Source of the DNA: Tetrahymena elliotti 4EA
Lineage: Eukaryota > Ciliophora > Oligohymenophorea > Hymenostomatida > Tetrahymenidae
Reading direction: 5' to 3'
Length of the DNA stretch: 62,841 nucleotides
Assembly: GCA_000231825.2 (NCBI GenBank)
Contig: JH720309.1
Span: 192,202-255,042 of the forward strand
Within the stretch, counting starts at the first letter, position 1, and each line of letters begins with the position of its first letter. Positions 37,872 to 51,278 of this stretch are shown here, piece by piece. Both the position numbers and the translations under genes were made by a program. Under the pieces are notes generated by a model. That model had not been told where the DNA came from. It saw only the letters and a list, made by a program, of their open reading frames with translations, and made no database searches.

Positions 37872-38593
37872 TTGATTAGTTTCTGTTTTTGTATTTTTAT
37901 TCTTATCTCATTTGAATGAAACTTTTAATAAAATAACTTCATTAAATTATTAAATAATTAAAAATTAAGTTTTTTTCGTTATTCTATATCTTTGAATCTT
38001 TACAATAAACAAATCATCATAAACTTTTTAAATTTGTTCTTTTTTAAAGTCAGTAAATTTATATGGTGATTATTTTCAGAAATACTCACAAATTAAAACT
38101 TTTACTTTTGAAAATTAAATTTGAACTTAGGTTAAAATACTATAGGCTGCCTACCATAAATAGAGTTTGTCATAAAATAGATATTTTACTTTACATAAAA
38201 CTCCATTATATTGTATTCAATACTTTGTTTGAATTGTTTAAGAATGAAAAATATTTCTTGAGGAAAAATGTAGTTAAAAAAAGTATTTTCTTTGTAATTT
38301 TTTGTAAAAATACAAAAACTTTTCTTGTGGAAGGTAAATTAGATTTTGCTGCAAAAGAATATAATGAAAAAATTATTGAGCAAATTACGGATTTGAATGA
38401 ATGGATAGATATCAGCTTTATTAATGAATTTGTTAAAGGTGAATTCAAGTTACTATTAATATCGTAGATATATATGCCAAATATTTTATAATTTTTGAAC
38501 TTGATTGTTAGATTTTAAAGATAATCTTTTGCTTTTGAAAATAAGAACTTTAATAACTTTTAGAAAAACTCAAAGGTTTGCGATTCGATAAGA
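37872..38593 (+). other. Intergenic or N-terminal extension of PAS gene 2 (open frame from 38063)
   Basis: An ATG at 38063 opens a frame that stays free of TGA and runs in frame into the start region of PAS paralogue 2. Its first part encodes protein-like sequence (DFAAKEYNEKIIEQITDLNEWIDISFINEFVKGEF). It may be a 177-residue N-terminal extension, or a decayed gene by chance in frame. Paralogues 1 and 3 lack an obvious counterpart. Confidence 0.4.
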
Positions 38594-41500
38594 ATGCTTA
38601 ATTAAAATCTAATTAAAATCAATAATCTTAAATTTTAATATTTAGTTTAGGTAAGGGAACCTAAAAAAAGAAGCAAAAAACTAAGACAAAATTTAGTTAA
38701 TAAATTTCAACTTTTAAACTATAAAAGTGTAGAAATTGAATAGATAAATCAAAAGGAAGATATCTATAAAATGAATTAGCATTATTTAAAAAGTATAAGT
38801 GAGGGTCTAAAGTTATTTTATATTAATGATCTGTATCAACTTGTCAAACAGAGCAAAAGAAATATTCATTTTTCTTTGTTTAGCTTTTTTGTTCAGTAGC
38901 TTATGCTAATCTAGCTTTAGATGGATAACGAAACCTATAATAGTTTGTAGTCAAATGATAGAATACTTTCTAAGTGTATATATTACTTTTTTTTCTTAAA
39001 AGAACTAGGGAATTCTAAGGATGAATCATATAATTTAGAGTGGGCAATTTATTTTTTTTTAAGCGTGAACTATTTAATATTGATTTTTCTCTTCATTTGT
39101 GCAGTATTAAGAAGTAGAATTAAAAAGGCATCTTTTTCGAAGCTTTCTGTTTTATTTTAGAGCTATGAATATTTGATAGTAATTCCTTCAATTTATATTT
39201 CTATGGCTAGTTATAAATATTATTTATCACTGATTAACCTTTTTATGACTCTTTTTATAGGTTCATTTTTCTTTTATTTGAAGAATCTTTAAACAATATC
39301 TTTAAACAAAAATAGGAACAGTATTCATATCTGTAGATTATGATCACTCTTTTTCGAATGAAGATATTTTGTAAAAAAATGATACTGCTTTAAATTTATT
39401 GTCTTTCTATTCAGATTTTATTATGTGCATTGCAAGTTGCTTTTTAAATATCTACCTTATGTCAACTGCTTCTTTTATCGTTAATTTTTTTAGAGTCTTC
39501 AATATTTTGAGAACTCACACATATGTAAACAAATAAGTATGCAGATGGTATATAATCCTTACTTTTTTCAGATTAAGCTTGACTATATCTATGATTATAT
39601 TTTTCCAAAATGAATCGAATTTAAATATAACTGCGCTCCTTGTAATCACCTTATTTCCTTTTTGCTATTAAATTGGAAATTTGACAGTGTTAAAGTGGTA
39701 TACCTTCATAAATTTAGATTGCACGGACTAGAGTGCTGAGGGTATAAGTTCATTTTTGTTTAAATACCTTTTAGGGGAGAGTGATAGGAAGATAGATATC
39801 TTTTGTAGATAACTTATGGAAAGTACAAGAGAAAGAATAAAATTGTCTTCTGATTTTAAGAATTCTGAAATAATATTTGCTTAGCATGTGCCATATCTCA
39901 AAACATCTGTTGAACATAAAAAAGAAATTGTAAGTAATTCAAAATTAATAAGAATTAAGGATTTTAATTAAACCAAATTATTATTTTTATTATCAAAATT
40001 AGAAGTATAAATAAGTGACGCAGAATATCTTAGATGAATATAATGTTTAATAAGATTAATTATCTAATTAAGATGACGCAATTTATTTTCAAACAATTTA
40101 AACAATCCAAGTCATCTATGAAGAGGCAATTAAAAACAAATTTAAAAAAAATGCGCTTTAAGAGTCGGATTTTTCTTATTTAACATTTCTATCAACTGTA
40201 CACAGAAATCAATGTTTAGCATATTTCAAAATACTAAATACAAAATCAAAGAAAAATCTTGTTTAAGGAATTAAAGACTAACAAAAGTTATAAAATGTAA
40301 TTAGTTTATTAGAAATCTAATGTAAAAATTAGTAAAATGGAAAGCTTGCTGAAAATAAAAATGAATTCTAATTATATAAGATTTTATAATTTGAAGAAGA
40401 ATTAAAAATTATACAATAACTTTATTGTGAGTGTTTGACCCTTTATAAAGCAATAGCTGAAAAACTTCTATTGAGTTTTATAGAAATAAATGAAATATTC
40501 TCTTAGATCAAGTAATTTAGAGATAAAAGAAATAAAGTAGAGTCTAAGATCTTACATCAGTTAAAAGACAATTACAATAGCGAGAATCTTAAAAATATTT
40601 GCCTTAATTTTGATTTTTACATACTTCACAAATCAAATTTAATGATGTTTTATGAGAAATTGTCTAGATAGCTATCAAAAAAATATACAAACAAAGAAGT
40701 ATATGAAGAATCTAGCTGTTTTTTATTTATTTCCTTACTAGATCAGTCATTTGGTACTATTAAATCACTCAATAATTCATTTGTACAAACCCTTGGTTTT
40801 TCTAGTAAATAATAAGTCATAAATAAATCAGTTTTACACTTCTAGCTATTACCAGTTAGCAGTTCTCATGGTCGACAATTGCAGAATTTTTTAATAAATG
40901 AGTTAACTTCCCCAATTTATAATTAAATTGAAGAAATCTCCCTTTTGCTTGCTAGACATTAGAATGGATATTGTGTACCTTTTCATATTACAATTTAAAC
41001 CCAATAAGTTGACCTTCAAGATTTTGGCATAACTGTATGGGCAAAGCCTATAAAAGGGGATTCATTATACTTAGTATTAGACAATAAGAATCCAAATAAA
41101 ATCAAACAAGCAAACAAACAATTTTATAAAAGATTTTTAAATTAAAAGGATGACTATTAATAATTAATTACTATCTAGGCAGATAATTTAATCCCAATAA
41201 TAGATTATTTAATTTAAAAATCCAGAAATTAAAAAATTTTAAAGTTTTAAACTGTTTTAATTTCACCCAATAGTGGCTTCTATTTTAATAAATCATCATT
41301 AAATGATCCTAACTTCTTGAATTACTTAAAAAATACTGATATTTTTAGTGTAAATGTCTCTTTTCAGCTCTTTAATTAATTAGATTAATTCGAACCTGAT
41401 ATATATTTAATTATAGATAACCTATATCCGTAAAATGACTCAAGGGATAAAATCCAACTATTGTAGTTTTATTAGCAGTAAATCAAAGAGACATGCTAAA

Positions 41501-44419
41501 TAAATTTAGAATTAGATTTAGAAATGTAAGAAAAGGATTTAAATAGCTAAATATCTTTTAAACAAAATTAATTCGACTTTATTAATTAAGGTAGAAGTTC
41601 TATATAATTTGTCAAAAATGTTAGTCTATAAAATGAACAATAATCTACTATAACTCAAATCCCAAACACTGCAACAACTAATTCTATTTATAAATCAAAC
41701 AGTTAAATAAAATAATCCTAAAATAGATAGCAGTAAAAAATAAAAAAGGATATTGCACACATATAAATGAACTTTTCCCCAAGATAAAACTATTAATACA
41801 TGCTCTCAAGTCCAGTTGCTAGCTAAATTTAATAATTGATTAATTAAGTTAATGAGACAACAGACCTGATCTATAAGTAATAAAGTGACTAATAATAAAA
41901 TATGATTGAAGATTAAGAAGCCTTTGCTAAATAAAATAACCATGACCCAAACACAAAATAATTAAGCCCTTAAACAAATTAGTTAGATGTATTTAACTTT
42001 AGTTAAGATATAAATGCATTAGAATTTCATTAAGATAATGAAAATACAAACAGATAAAGTATCAAAAATAATTAAAATTCATTTATTTTCAAGTAAGGAA
42101 ATGATTTTCCTCCACTTTCCAGTAAGCGTGGATTAATTTAACAATAAATTATACCCAAAATCTAAAAGTACAAACATAAAACTGAACTTTCAAAAAACCA
42201 TGAAAAATAATTTAAGAAATATGACTTCTCAGATAAAAGCTTTTAAGATAAAGAAAAAAACAAAGTGAAATAAAATTTAGATATTGAGTCTATTTCTTCT
42301 TCCTCAAGGAGTCTTTAAAGCAAGTAAATCATTTTACATATTGCTTAATAATTACTTTAATTCCTCTTATATTAAGTACATTCATCCTTACCCCCTCCCC
42401 CCTCCTCCCCCCTCCTCCCTTTTTCCTCATTAGCCAAGGCTTTTTTGGGATTTTAAAAATAGAAGAAAAAATATTTTTTACATTAAATATTGTTAAAATG
42501 AAAGAATAAAGAATGAAATTAATTTTGTTTTTATTTAAAAGGTATGTATTTGAAAACATAAACAAAAATAAGAAGTTAAGATATCTGAAAATAATAAATG
42601 CTTTAGGAATACTTTCTATAATAGCTATACTTACTTTGAATTTATTTGGGTTTTTTACACTTCTCACAAGTTTAATATCTCAAAGAGAAAATTTCAAATA
42701 CATAAATTGGATTTATATGATTAATATTCAGATTAGTTATTCTCTTTCTGAGCGTAACATCATTCTTTTAAACAAATTTAATCATCTATCAACCCCAGCT
42801 GCTCAGTATGAAACATTTATGGATCTTCTTAAAGAACAAAACTTTTCAAGAATAAAATTAAGTAAAGAGCATATGAGGCTACTATACAATAATACAAATT
42901 AAGATATCGAGGTTTTTAAGATTATCTAAAATGTTCAAATACCTTAAAATATTTATTCCTGTAAAAATACTTTTTAAAAGCAAAATCTATCTATGGTATA
43001 TTCAATTCTTTTACAAATATTTGGAATTTATTACTTTGTTTCAGATCTAGATTCTTAAGATATTATCAAAAAATAAAATGAAATGAATTATCCTGCATTA
43101 AATGAACAAGTTTAAACAGTCTTTTCTCAAATGAATGAGAATTACTTAAATTAGCTAGACTAAATTGAAACTTAATCTCTTATTTAGTTATTTATGATCA
43201 CATTAATCATGCTCGCTTTTTTAATAAGCATCATCCCAAGCTACATATTTGCTAAGAAAAAATAATAAAAAATACTAAAGCTTTTTGCAACATTTCATTG
43301 TTAAAGTCTGAAAGAAATAATATCGCAAATAACAAATCAATTATAATATTTCTAAATTGATTAAAAATCAGGTAGTTCAAAATACAACTTTAGTAACTTC
43401 AGTGTTTAAAATAATTAAAATCATACAAACACTTCTGTTTCTGAAAAAAAATTAAATATAAGCCAAACTTCTCGTTTGTAATACTCTCTAAAGAATTTAG
43501 TGGCTGCTTTATTTGTAATCTTCTGCTTGACAACCATCTACCCTCTTTATAATTACCTTTCTGTGAAACAATTTATTGAAAATTCAAGAGTAATCTATGA
43601 CTTCAACAGTAAAATTAATTAATTTTAACAAAAAATAATTCTTTTATTTAATTTTAAAAAAAAGATGCTGTTTGTATTTCTTATTTTGAAGTACTAAACT
43701 CTTTAAGAGCAAGATAAGGTCTAGCTATGGCTTTTTTAATGCCAGAATAATAATCGATTTCAATTTCTACTTACCAAAGCCTTCTAAATCAGCTGACTGT
43801 TTAGATCAATCAATTACCAAATTTAATTAAATAAAATTTAGAAAAAGTTAATGAGAAAAATCTACATAACTAAGAAGTATTTGATGACTTTTTGGTCAAT
43901 TTGTTCACATAAAATGCATGCGAAACTCTAAAAAAATACACACAATATTAAAATGGTGATTTCTTGCATGATCAATGCACCACAGTTGGAAAGGGTTCTC
44001 TTCAATCAGGTCTACTAAATGGAATAATGTTCTTTTTTAGTATTTACAAAGATTATTTATCATTTGCTTTCAGTCCAAATGCAACAATTTATGAACAAAA
44101 CTTCAATAAATATAATAAAAATGTATTGGCCGTCAAATAATTTTAGTTTAAAGTAGAAATATCTAAAGAGTTTGAATATCTCTTAAATTTTTTTTAAGAA
44201 TAAAATTTAGAACTTTATGACAACTATGAAAAACTAACTATCATTTTAGTAATCGTTTAAATCTGCTTTGTAGTAATAATATTTGCAGTGAGCTGGTCCT
44301 ACTACTTTAAAAAAATTAACAATCAAATATTTAGCACTAAGCAACTTCTAAATATATTTCCTTCACAATATTTAATTCAAAATAGTTATATTATGTCTTT
44401 CCTCAATCTCCATGATTGA
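38594..44419 (+). CDS. Large multi-pass membrane protein with PAS domain, tandem paralogue 2
   Basis: Exons 38594..39260, 39316..39929, 40003..42323, 42542..43608 and 43665..44419 give 1,807 residues, with the same intron positions and phases as its neighbours. It shows DYDHSFSNEDILQKND after intron 1, DFSYLTFLSTVHRNQC, a PAS core (CLFISLLDQSFGTIKSLNNSF...LGF) and the C-terminal membrane half (RYLKIINALGILSIIAILTLNLFGFF; RENFKYINWIYMINIQISYS; NNAVCISYFEVLNSLRARQGLAMAF; QNACETLKKYTQYQNGDF). The final exon is 755 nt, exactly as in paralogues 1 and 3. Three starts are possible in one frame: 38063, 38594 and 38771; 38594 best matches the N-terminal length of paralogue 1. Intron 3 contains an unusual C-rich tract. 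Function is unknown; a sensory receptor is inferred. Confidence 0.8.
42391..42419 (-). other. G-quadruplex-capable tract in intron 3 of PAS gene 2
   Basis: Twenty-nine bases consist only of C and T, with several runs of three to six C separated by single T or CCT. On the minus strand this gives repeated GGG-to-GGGGGG runs with short linkers, the pattern of an intramolecular G-quadruplex. It is the most G/C-dense tract seen in the window. It sits in intron 42324..42541 of a plus-strand gene, so the RNA carries the C-rich strand. Confidence 0.6.
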
Positions 44420-45157
44420 TTGATAGATAGATAATCTCTCTAATTTTATTTATATAATTTTATTCTGTTTTATCAAAAATTCTTTTTATGTGTGTTCATT
44501 CTAAAAAATAAATATATTTTCAAATTGAAACATCAAATGAAAATGTTATTAATATTTTAGATTTATTTGGAAATTAAAAATATCAAAATAATAAAGTTAG
44601 AATTGGAATTCATTTCGCTAAATGCAATTAAAAAATCTAGTAATTTAAGTTATCGAAGTAATACATACATACTATGAGATTTAAATAATGAGAAACCCTA
44701 TTGCAGACTTATTTAACATTTTTGAAAAGTGAATAATAAATAGAAATTTTTGTGGCTCAAAAAATTAAACTCTTAAAAATGTTGGTTTTTTGATTTTGTT
44801 TAAAAGAATTTAATGTAAAATATTAAAAAATGAAAAGAAGATTTAATGAAATTTAATAGTGAATAAAAATAATATTGTACAATTAAGATTTAAATTAATT
44901 GTTTATTTTGAAGATTATTTGATTTTTTTATTGTTGTTATAATTAGGTTCTGAGATTCTGTAGGAAAATGTGATTACAACAAATTTAATGTATTAAATAT
45001 TACTGTTTGATTTATTCATGTTCGGGTTCAATTACTTTTTTTCAATTATAAAAAAAGAAATAATTTATTTGAAATTAGTTAATAATATACCAGAAGGGTA
45101 AGTAGGTAGGATTAATAAGAAACTAAGTTAAAAGAAAAATTGAATTTTTAAGGTGAG
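44420..45157. other. Intergenic between PAS paralogues 2 and 3
   Basis: AT-rich spacer; no exon or RNA gene was recognised. It presumably holds the terminator of paralogue 2 and the promoter of paralogue 3, but no motif was seen. Confidence 0.45.
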
Positions 45158-48100
45158 ATGAACTCTATTTTTTAACTCAAGCAGTTTGGCTTTATCAAAA
45201 AAAAATAGCTTATTGCTAAAGTTTAGTAATTCTATGTAAATGATCTTTATTAAATAGTCAAGATGAGTAAAAGGAATAACAATTTTTCAATTTTAAGCTT
45301 TTGCTTCCATTAAATTGTGTTAATACAGCTTTAGTTTAGTAAGAAAACAATTGAAGATTTAGAATAAGATAAAAGAATATTTTCGTAATTTATCAATTAT
45401 TTTTTCTTTTTAGATGGATCTTTGCGTATGAATATAAATTTATCAATATAAATATTTTTGGCAATAAATTGTTTCATTCTTTTCATTTTAGTTTTAGCAT
45501 CTTTTTTCTCAAAAATAATCAAAGTAGAAGTTTTCTCTATGATTTCTGAAATTCTTTAATACTACTAATATTTGATTGCTCTACCATCACTCTTCATATC
45601 AATACAAGCATATGGCCAAATATAAGCTTTGGTAAATATTGTCTTAACTCTTTTAATAGGTATAATTAAATAAAAAACCACCATTTTTCAAAATTTTTGT
45701 TAAAAATTGTTTAGGATAGTTATTGGTTTCTCTAGATTATGATTATTCTTTTTAAAATGAAGATATTCTACAAAAGAAAGATACCACTTATAACTTAATA
45801 GAAGTTTACTTTGACTTTAGTCTATGCATTGCTAATTAGTTTTTTAATATTTATTTATTGATTTTCTACTCCTTTGCTATTAATTTTCTGAAATTAACGA
45901 ATGCCTTAAAAAGCCATCATTATGTAAATAAAAGCATGTGTAGATGGCTAATTATATTAAGCTTTTTTAAAATGTTATTGACAATATCTCAAGTTGTTTA
46001 TGTTTTACAAAAATCTTAAAAAGATTTGATTCTACTGGTTACGATCACTTTAATTCCTTTGTCTTACAAATTAGGAGATCTTGTTTTGATCAAATGGTAC
46101 AACTATCTAAATATTGAATGTACCTCAAGTAATTATTAAGTAAATAGTTAAACTCTATTTTCAAGGTTTTTGAATGATAAGATTTAATTAATCGATGCTT
46201 TTTGCAGACAATTGGTGAATGATACAAAATAAAAAATAATAATTAAACATCAAGAAACTTCTACAATTATATTTTCTTCATAAATTTATAAAAATGAAGA
46301 AAACTAAAAAGGTAAAGAAGTAACTAAATCATAATAAATGAATCTTTCTTCATCATTAAATGTATTTTTTTTATTTCTTCAAGAAACTAATTTATTTTTA
46401 ATTAAAAATAGAAAAAAGATAGAATTTCATTTTAAGATAATGAGATTGATAACTCAAATGATTAAATTTTGTTCAACATTTAAACTATCAGAAATGTTAT
46501 GAGAATTTATTCAGATGAGTTATAGCAAAGAAGTTCTAAAGAAACTTTAAACACTCTTGATTTTTCTTATTTGACTTTGATCTCGACTGCTTATTAAAAT
46601 GAATGCCTCTCTCTTTTAAGAATTTATAATACTAATTAGAATTAGAATCTTAGACTAGGTTGGAAGGATTAATAAAAAATATAAACACTAATGAGATAAG
46701 CTAATTTTTAAAATAATTTAAAGAAAAAAAGAAAGAAAAATGATGAGATGAATCAATATGAGATATATTCTGTTTTAGAGTTAGAGGAAAAGGTTAAAGA
46801 AATTAATAGAAATTATTTTGAATGTTTAAGGTATTATCAAATTATCACTCAAAAGTTATCTATGAGTTTTATAGATCTAAATGAAATTTACTATTTAATG
46901 ACTAATTATAGAGAGTAGAGAAACGAATTAAAAATTTAAATTCTCAATTAGCTTAAAAAAAACAGTAACAATCAGGTCTTAAATTAGATTTGTATTAAAT
47001 TTGACTTTTACTTACTCCATCAAAAATGCCTTTCTATCTTTTAACAGAAATTAAATAAGTAAAACAATCTTTAATTAAAGCAAACGTAGATTTTTTAGAG
47101 TTCTACTAGCTGCCTTGCATTTATTTCTCTTTTGGAAAATAAATTTGGAGTTATTAAAAACGCAAACAAACATTTTATGAGAACTCTTGGTTTCACTAAA
47201 AAATCTTAAATTGTAGGTCAATCAATATTATCTCTATTTCCATAAAATGCTATTTAGAAAAAATTATACAGTAAAATTGTTACTCAATTAATTGAACATT
47301 ATATTTATGTTTATAATCAAATTATTGAGATACCTCTTTTTATAGCAAGAAATCATTAAGGAGATTCTTAGCCTCTTTCTGTTAAAATTCAAAGCTAAAT
47401 AATAAACAATTAAGATTTTGGACTAACTTTTTGGGCAAAACCTATTATTAATGATGACATTTATATTGTTTTAGATTATCAAGATCCATCTAAAATCTTA
47501 TTGCTAAGTAAAAAATTTCAAAAGGAATTCATTAGTGAAAATTTAGATTCAAAAAGTGAAAGTATTTTGAGAATGCATAGTTTTATTCCAATAATTTCTG
47601 ATCTTGTAAAATTATGTGACAATTAAAAAATTTAAAAGTTTGAAACATTATTGGTAAAAATTAATTCTAATAATGACTATTATTCAAGAGTTCATTTAAG
47701 GTCTTAGAATTTCTTAAATAAACTTATGCAATCAGAGATATTTGCTATTAAAGTTTCTTTCTAAATTGTTAATACAAAATTAGCATAATTTGTTAATATG
47801 GTAATTGAGGATTATAAACCTGTCAATTCATTTAATGACAAAATTCATCATATAAATTAATATATAATTTAAATTAGCGATCTTTGTGGTATACATTTAA
47901 AATTTGATTAGGATTAATAAGAAGAAAATATTTTTAGATAAAAAATAATACCAGCTGAAAATATGGAAGATATAGAATACTTTAGAGGTAAATTAGAAAG
48001 CAGTTAGATAGAATCAACTATGTTAGTATAAAATAATATTTAGAACAGCACTTCATACTATTAGCTAAGCCAGAGGAATCAAGATATTAATATTACTAAA

Positions 48101-50638
48101 GAAATGTAAAACTCTTTAACTAATAGATACTTTTTAGATACTTAGTAAAACTATCCAATTGATTATATTGTAAGTCCATAATATTCTTAATAGTAGGATC
48201 AATCACCAAGAAGTATTAAATTCATTAATGTATCTAAATTGCAATTAAATAGCAATAAAAATAATAGCACCCCAAATTATAATAAATCGAAATTTGTTGA
48301 TTTTAGCTCAAGTTTAAATAACTAAACAAATATGTTTGAAGATTAAACTAACTTTGATAATGACAATTAAGGATAGGATCAATTTTAGAAAAACTCAAAT
48401 ATAAATTCATCAAATCAAATCATAGCAAAATAGGAATCAAATATTATTGAATAATCTAATTTGAACCTTTTATCTAACAAAATGTTTGCTTTGCTTTCTA
48501 AAAAGTAATATCAATAATACACCCAATCAAAGTAAAAAGATGATACAACCACTGGGGTACAAAGTAGAACTTTATTTGCACTTTAAGAAAATTAATAGCA
48601 ATAAAAATAAGATGGATAATCTGTCTCATCATCAACCCAAACTATTTAAGATAAGTAAATAAAATATTTTTCATTTGTTAGATTTTTTAGAGAAATAAAA
48701 AATTAAATTTATAAATTTTTAATTTAAAGATAGATTTTAGATATGATTTACTTACAAAAATAAATCAGGTACCTTAAATTTGTTAATATTTTTGGTATTG
48801 TTTGTCTCTTATCAATTGTTGCTATTACTCTTTATGAATTTTTTGTTTTTTATTCAAGCATTTCTGATTAAAGGGAGAATTTCAAGTTCATAAATTGGAT
48901 TTATATGATTAATGTTTAGCTTAGTTATGCTCTTTCTGAGAGAAATATCATTTTACTGAATTAGAATAATTTACTTTTAACTCCTGCAGCTTTGAACTCT
49001 ACTTTTAATTAAATCCTTAAAGAATAAAATGAATCAAGAATAAATTTAAGTAAACAATTTCTACTTTTATTACACAATAATACTAACCCTAATATCAAAG
49101 TATTTAATATTATTTAAACTAAATATGCTTCCTAAAAGATATTTTAAAATAAAAATTAATATAATTCATATAATCTATCTATGATTTACTCCATGACGAT
49201 ATAGACTTATGGAATTTTTTATTTTGTATCAAACAAAGATCCAACAGGTATTATAAAATAATAGAATGAGGTTAATTATCAAAATTTAAATGATCAGGTT
49301 TAGAGTATATTTTAAATTATGAATGACTAATATGAAGAATAGCTGAATTTAATTGAAAGCTAAAGTACTTTTCAACTTATTGGTATCTTAGTTGTTAGTT
49401 TCTTATGCCTAGCAAGTGTCATCCCTAGTTATATATTCATCAAATTAAAATAGCAAAATATATTAAAGCTTTTCGCTACTTTAGATAGACAAAACCTTTA
49501 AGAAATTTTATCAGAATTATCTGTTCAGCTCTCATTTTGCAAAGGTTTTAATGATAAAAACTAATTATTAGAATCAAAATAAACTATTATTAGTAGCAAC
49601 AAACAATAAAAGAAAAAGTAAAGCAAAAAATAAACAGAAAAAGCTCAGATACATTTAGAAAAAAAATTAAATATAAGTAGAACTTCTAAATTGCAATTCA
49701 CTTTAAAGTACTTGGTATTAGGATTGATATTTTATTTTTCTTTGATTTCAGTAAATCCTATTATTAACTATATACTAGTCAATCAATTCATAGACAATTC
49801 CTAATACATCTTCAATTTTAATAGTAAATATTTTCTTTGAAATATTTTATTTAATTTTCTCATTAATAAATAAATCAAAAAAGATGTTGTTTGCTAATCT
49901 TACTTTTTCATTTTAAACTCCCTACGAGGAAGACAAGGTTTAGCTACTGCATTTTTACTTCCATCTTAGTAGTCTATCCCTATTTATTAATTTTAAAATA
50001 TGTTAAGCTTAATGAAAAATTAAGCAAATCAACTACCTGATAAAATATAATCACATTTGAGTTAAGTAGGCTCTCTTAATCTTTACAACAAAGAACAGTT
50101 TTAAAATTATTTGGTAGATTTATACACCGGAAATACATGTAATGTGACATAAAATCATACTTAATACTAAAATGGTGATTTTCTTTACAATTAATGTATT
50201 ACAGTTGGAAAAGAATCTTTACTAAAAGGTTTACTTAATGGCCTTATTTAATTTACTAACATTTATAGAGATTATATGGATTTTGCTTTTAGTCCAAATG
50301 CTACAGCCTTTAAATAAAGCTTTGATAGATACAATAGAAATGTCGCTGCTGTGAAACAGTTTTAATTCAAAATTGAATTATCAAAACACCATGAATACCT
50401 TATGAATTTCTTTTAAGATTAAAATGTCCAACTATATGACTACTATGAACATATAACAACCATTTTAGTTACAATTTAAATCTTCTTCGTAACTTTACTA
50501 TTCATAGTAAGCTGGTACTTCTATTTTTAAAAAATTAATAGGCTATATTTATCTTCTAAACAACTTTTAGATATCCTGCCTAGTTAAATCATATTAAGAA
50601 ACACATACATCATGCAGTTTTTAAGGCAAGCAGATTGA
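45158..50638 (+). CDS. Large multi-pass membrane protein with PAS domain, tandem paralogue 3
   Basis: Exons 45158..45659, 45715..46361, 46412..48654, 48730..49823 and 49884..50638 join in frame to 1,746 residues, with intron phases 1, 0, 2, 1 as in the two upstream paralogues. The N-terminus is MNSIFQLKQFGF..., then FYVNDLYQIVK aligns with the sisters. DYDYSFQNEDILQKKD follows intron 1. The PAS domain is the clearest of the three (CLAFISLLENKFGVIKNANKHFMRTLGF, read in two parts, about residues 610-740). The C-terminal half has RENFKFINWIYM, NNVVCQSYFFIL and a final membrane helix before a short cytoplasmic tail ending ...FLRQAD and TGA. A decayed copy of its last exon lies immediately downstream. 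Confidence 0.8.
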
Positions 50639-50844
50639 TTTATTGATATCAAAAACCTCAACTCATTTTTTTATGTTTAAAATGTAATTATATATTTGTT
50701 AAATGAAATAAAATAAAATCTAAATAAAATTTAAAACTAATTTCTAATTAACGAAGCTAAGGCAAGGTTCTGAAATTTTATTGAAGGGAAGGCAATTTTA
50801 TTTATAAGTTTTGCGGAGATAAGTGGGTGTTTGGTGATCTTACA

Positions 50845-51278
50845 TTGCTGTTGGCAGAGGATCTCTGTAAAAGCGATTACTTAATAGAATTTTTTATTTT
50901 ATAAATATGTATAGAGAGTATCTTGATTTTGCTTTTAGCCTAAATGACACAAAATTCTAATAAAGTTTAAATAGATATAATAAAAATACTTCTGCAATAA
51001 GGCAATTCTAATTTAGAGATATCAAAACATAATGAAAATCTAAAGAATTTCTTTTAAGACTAGAATATTCAACGATATGACTGCTAAGAATATATTGCTA
51101 TTATTTTAGTTGCAATTTAAATATTCTTTGTGACTTTATTATTTATTGTTAGTTGGAACTTTTACTTTTAAAAATGAATAAGTTATTTATATCCACAAAG
51201 CTACACTTAGATTTTTTTCTTCACTAAACTATACTAAAAAATACTTACACTATATCATTCTTAAGGCAAACAGAATGA
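50845..51278 (+). pseudogene. Decayed duplicate of the last exon of the PAS membrane gene
   Basis: Sequence resembles the 3' part of the final exon of paralogue 3: a GRGSL-like start, then RYNxN..., EISKH, FFxDxNIQRYD, IFFVTLLFIVSWNFYF and a terminal RQ-like end near TGA at 51276. Frameshifts and substitutions break it (for instance AAATGAATAAG just after the membrane helix shifts frame). No upstream exons are present. It is a partial tandem duplication, not a gene. Confidence 0.7.

Noticed and set aside
38206..38448. Minus-strand open frame of 80 codons
   Set aside because: It is antisense to the plus-strand frame at 38063 and has no motif; likely a shadow.
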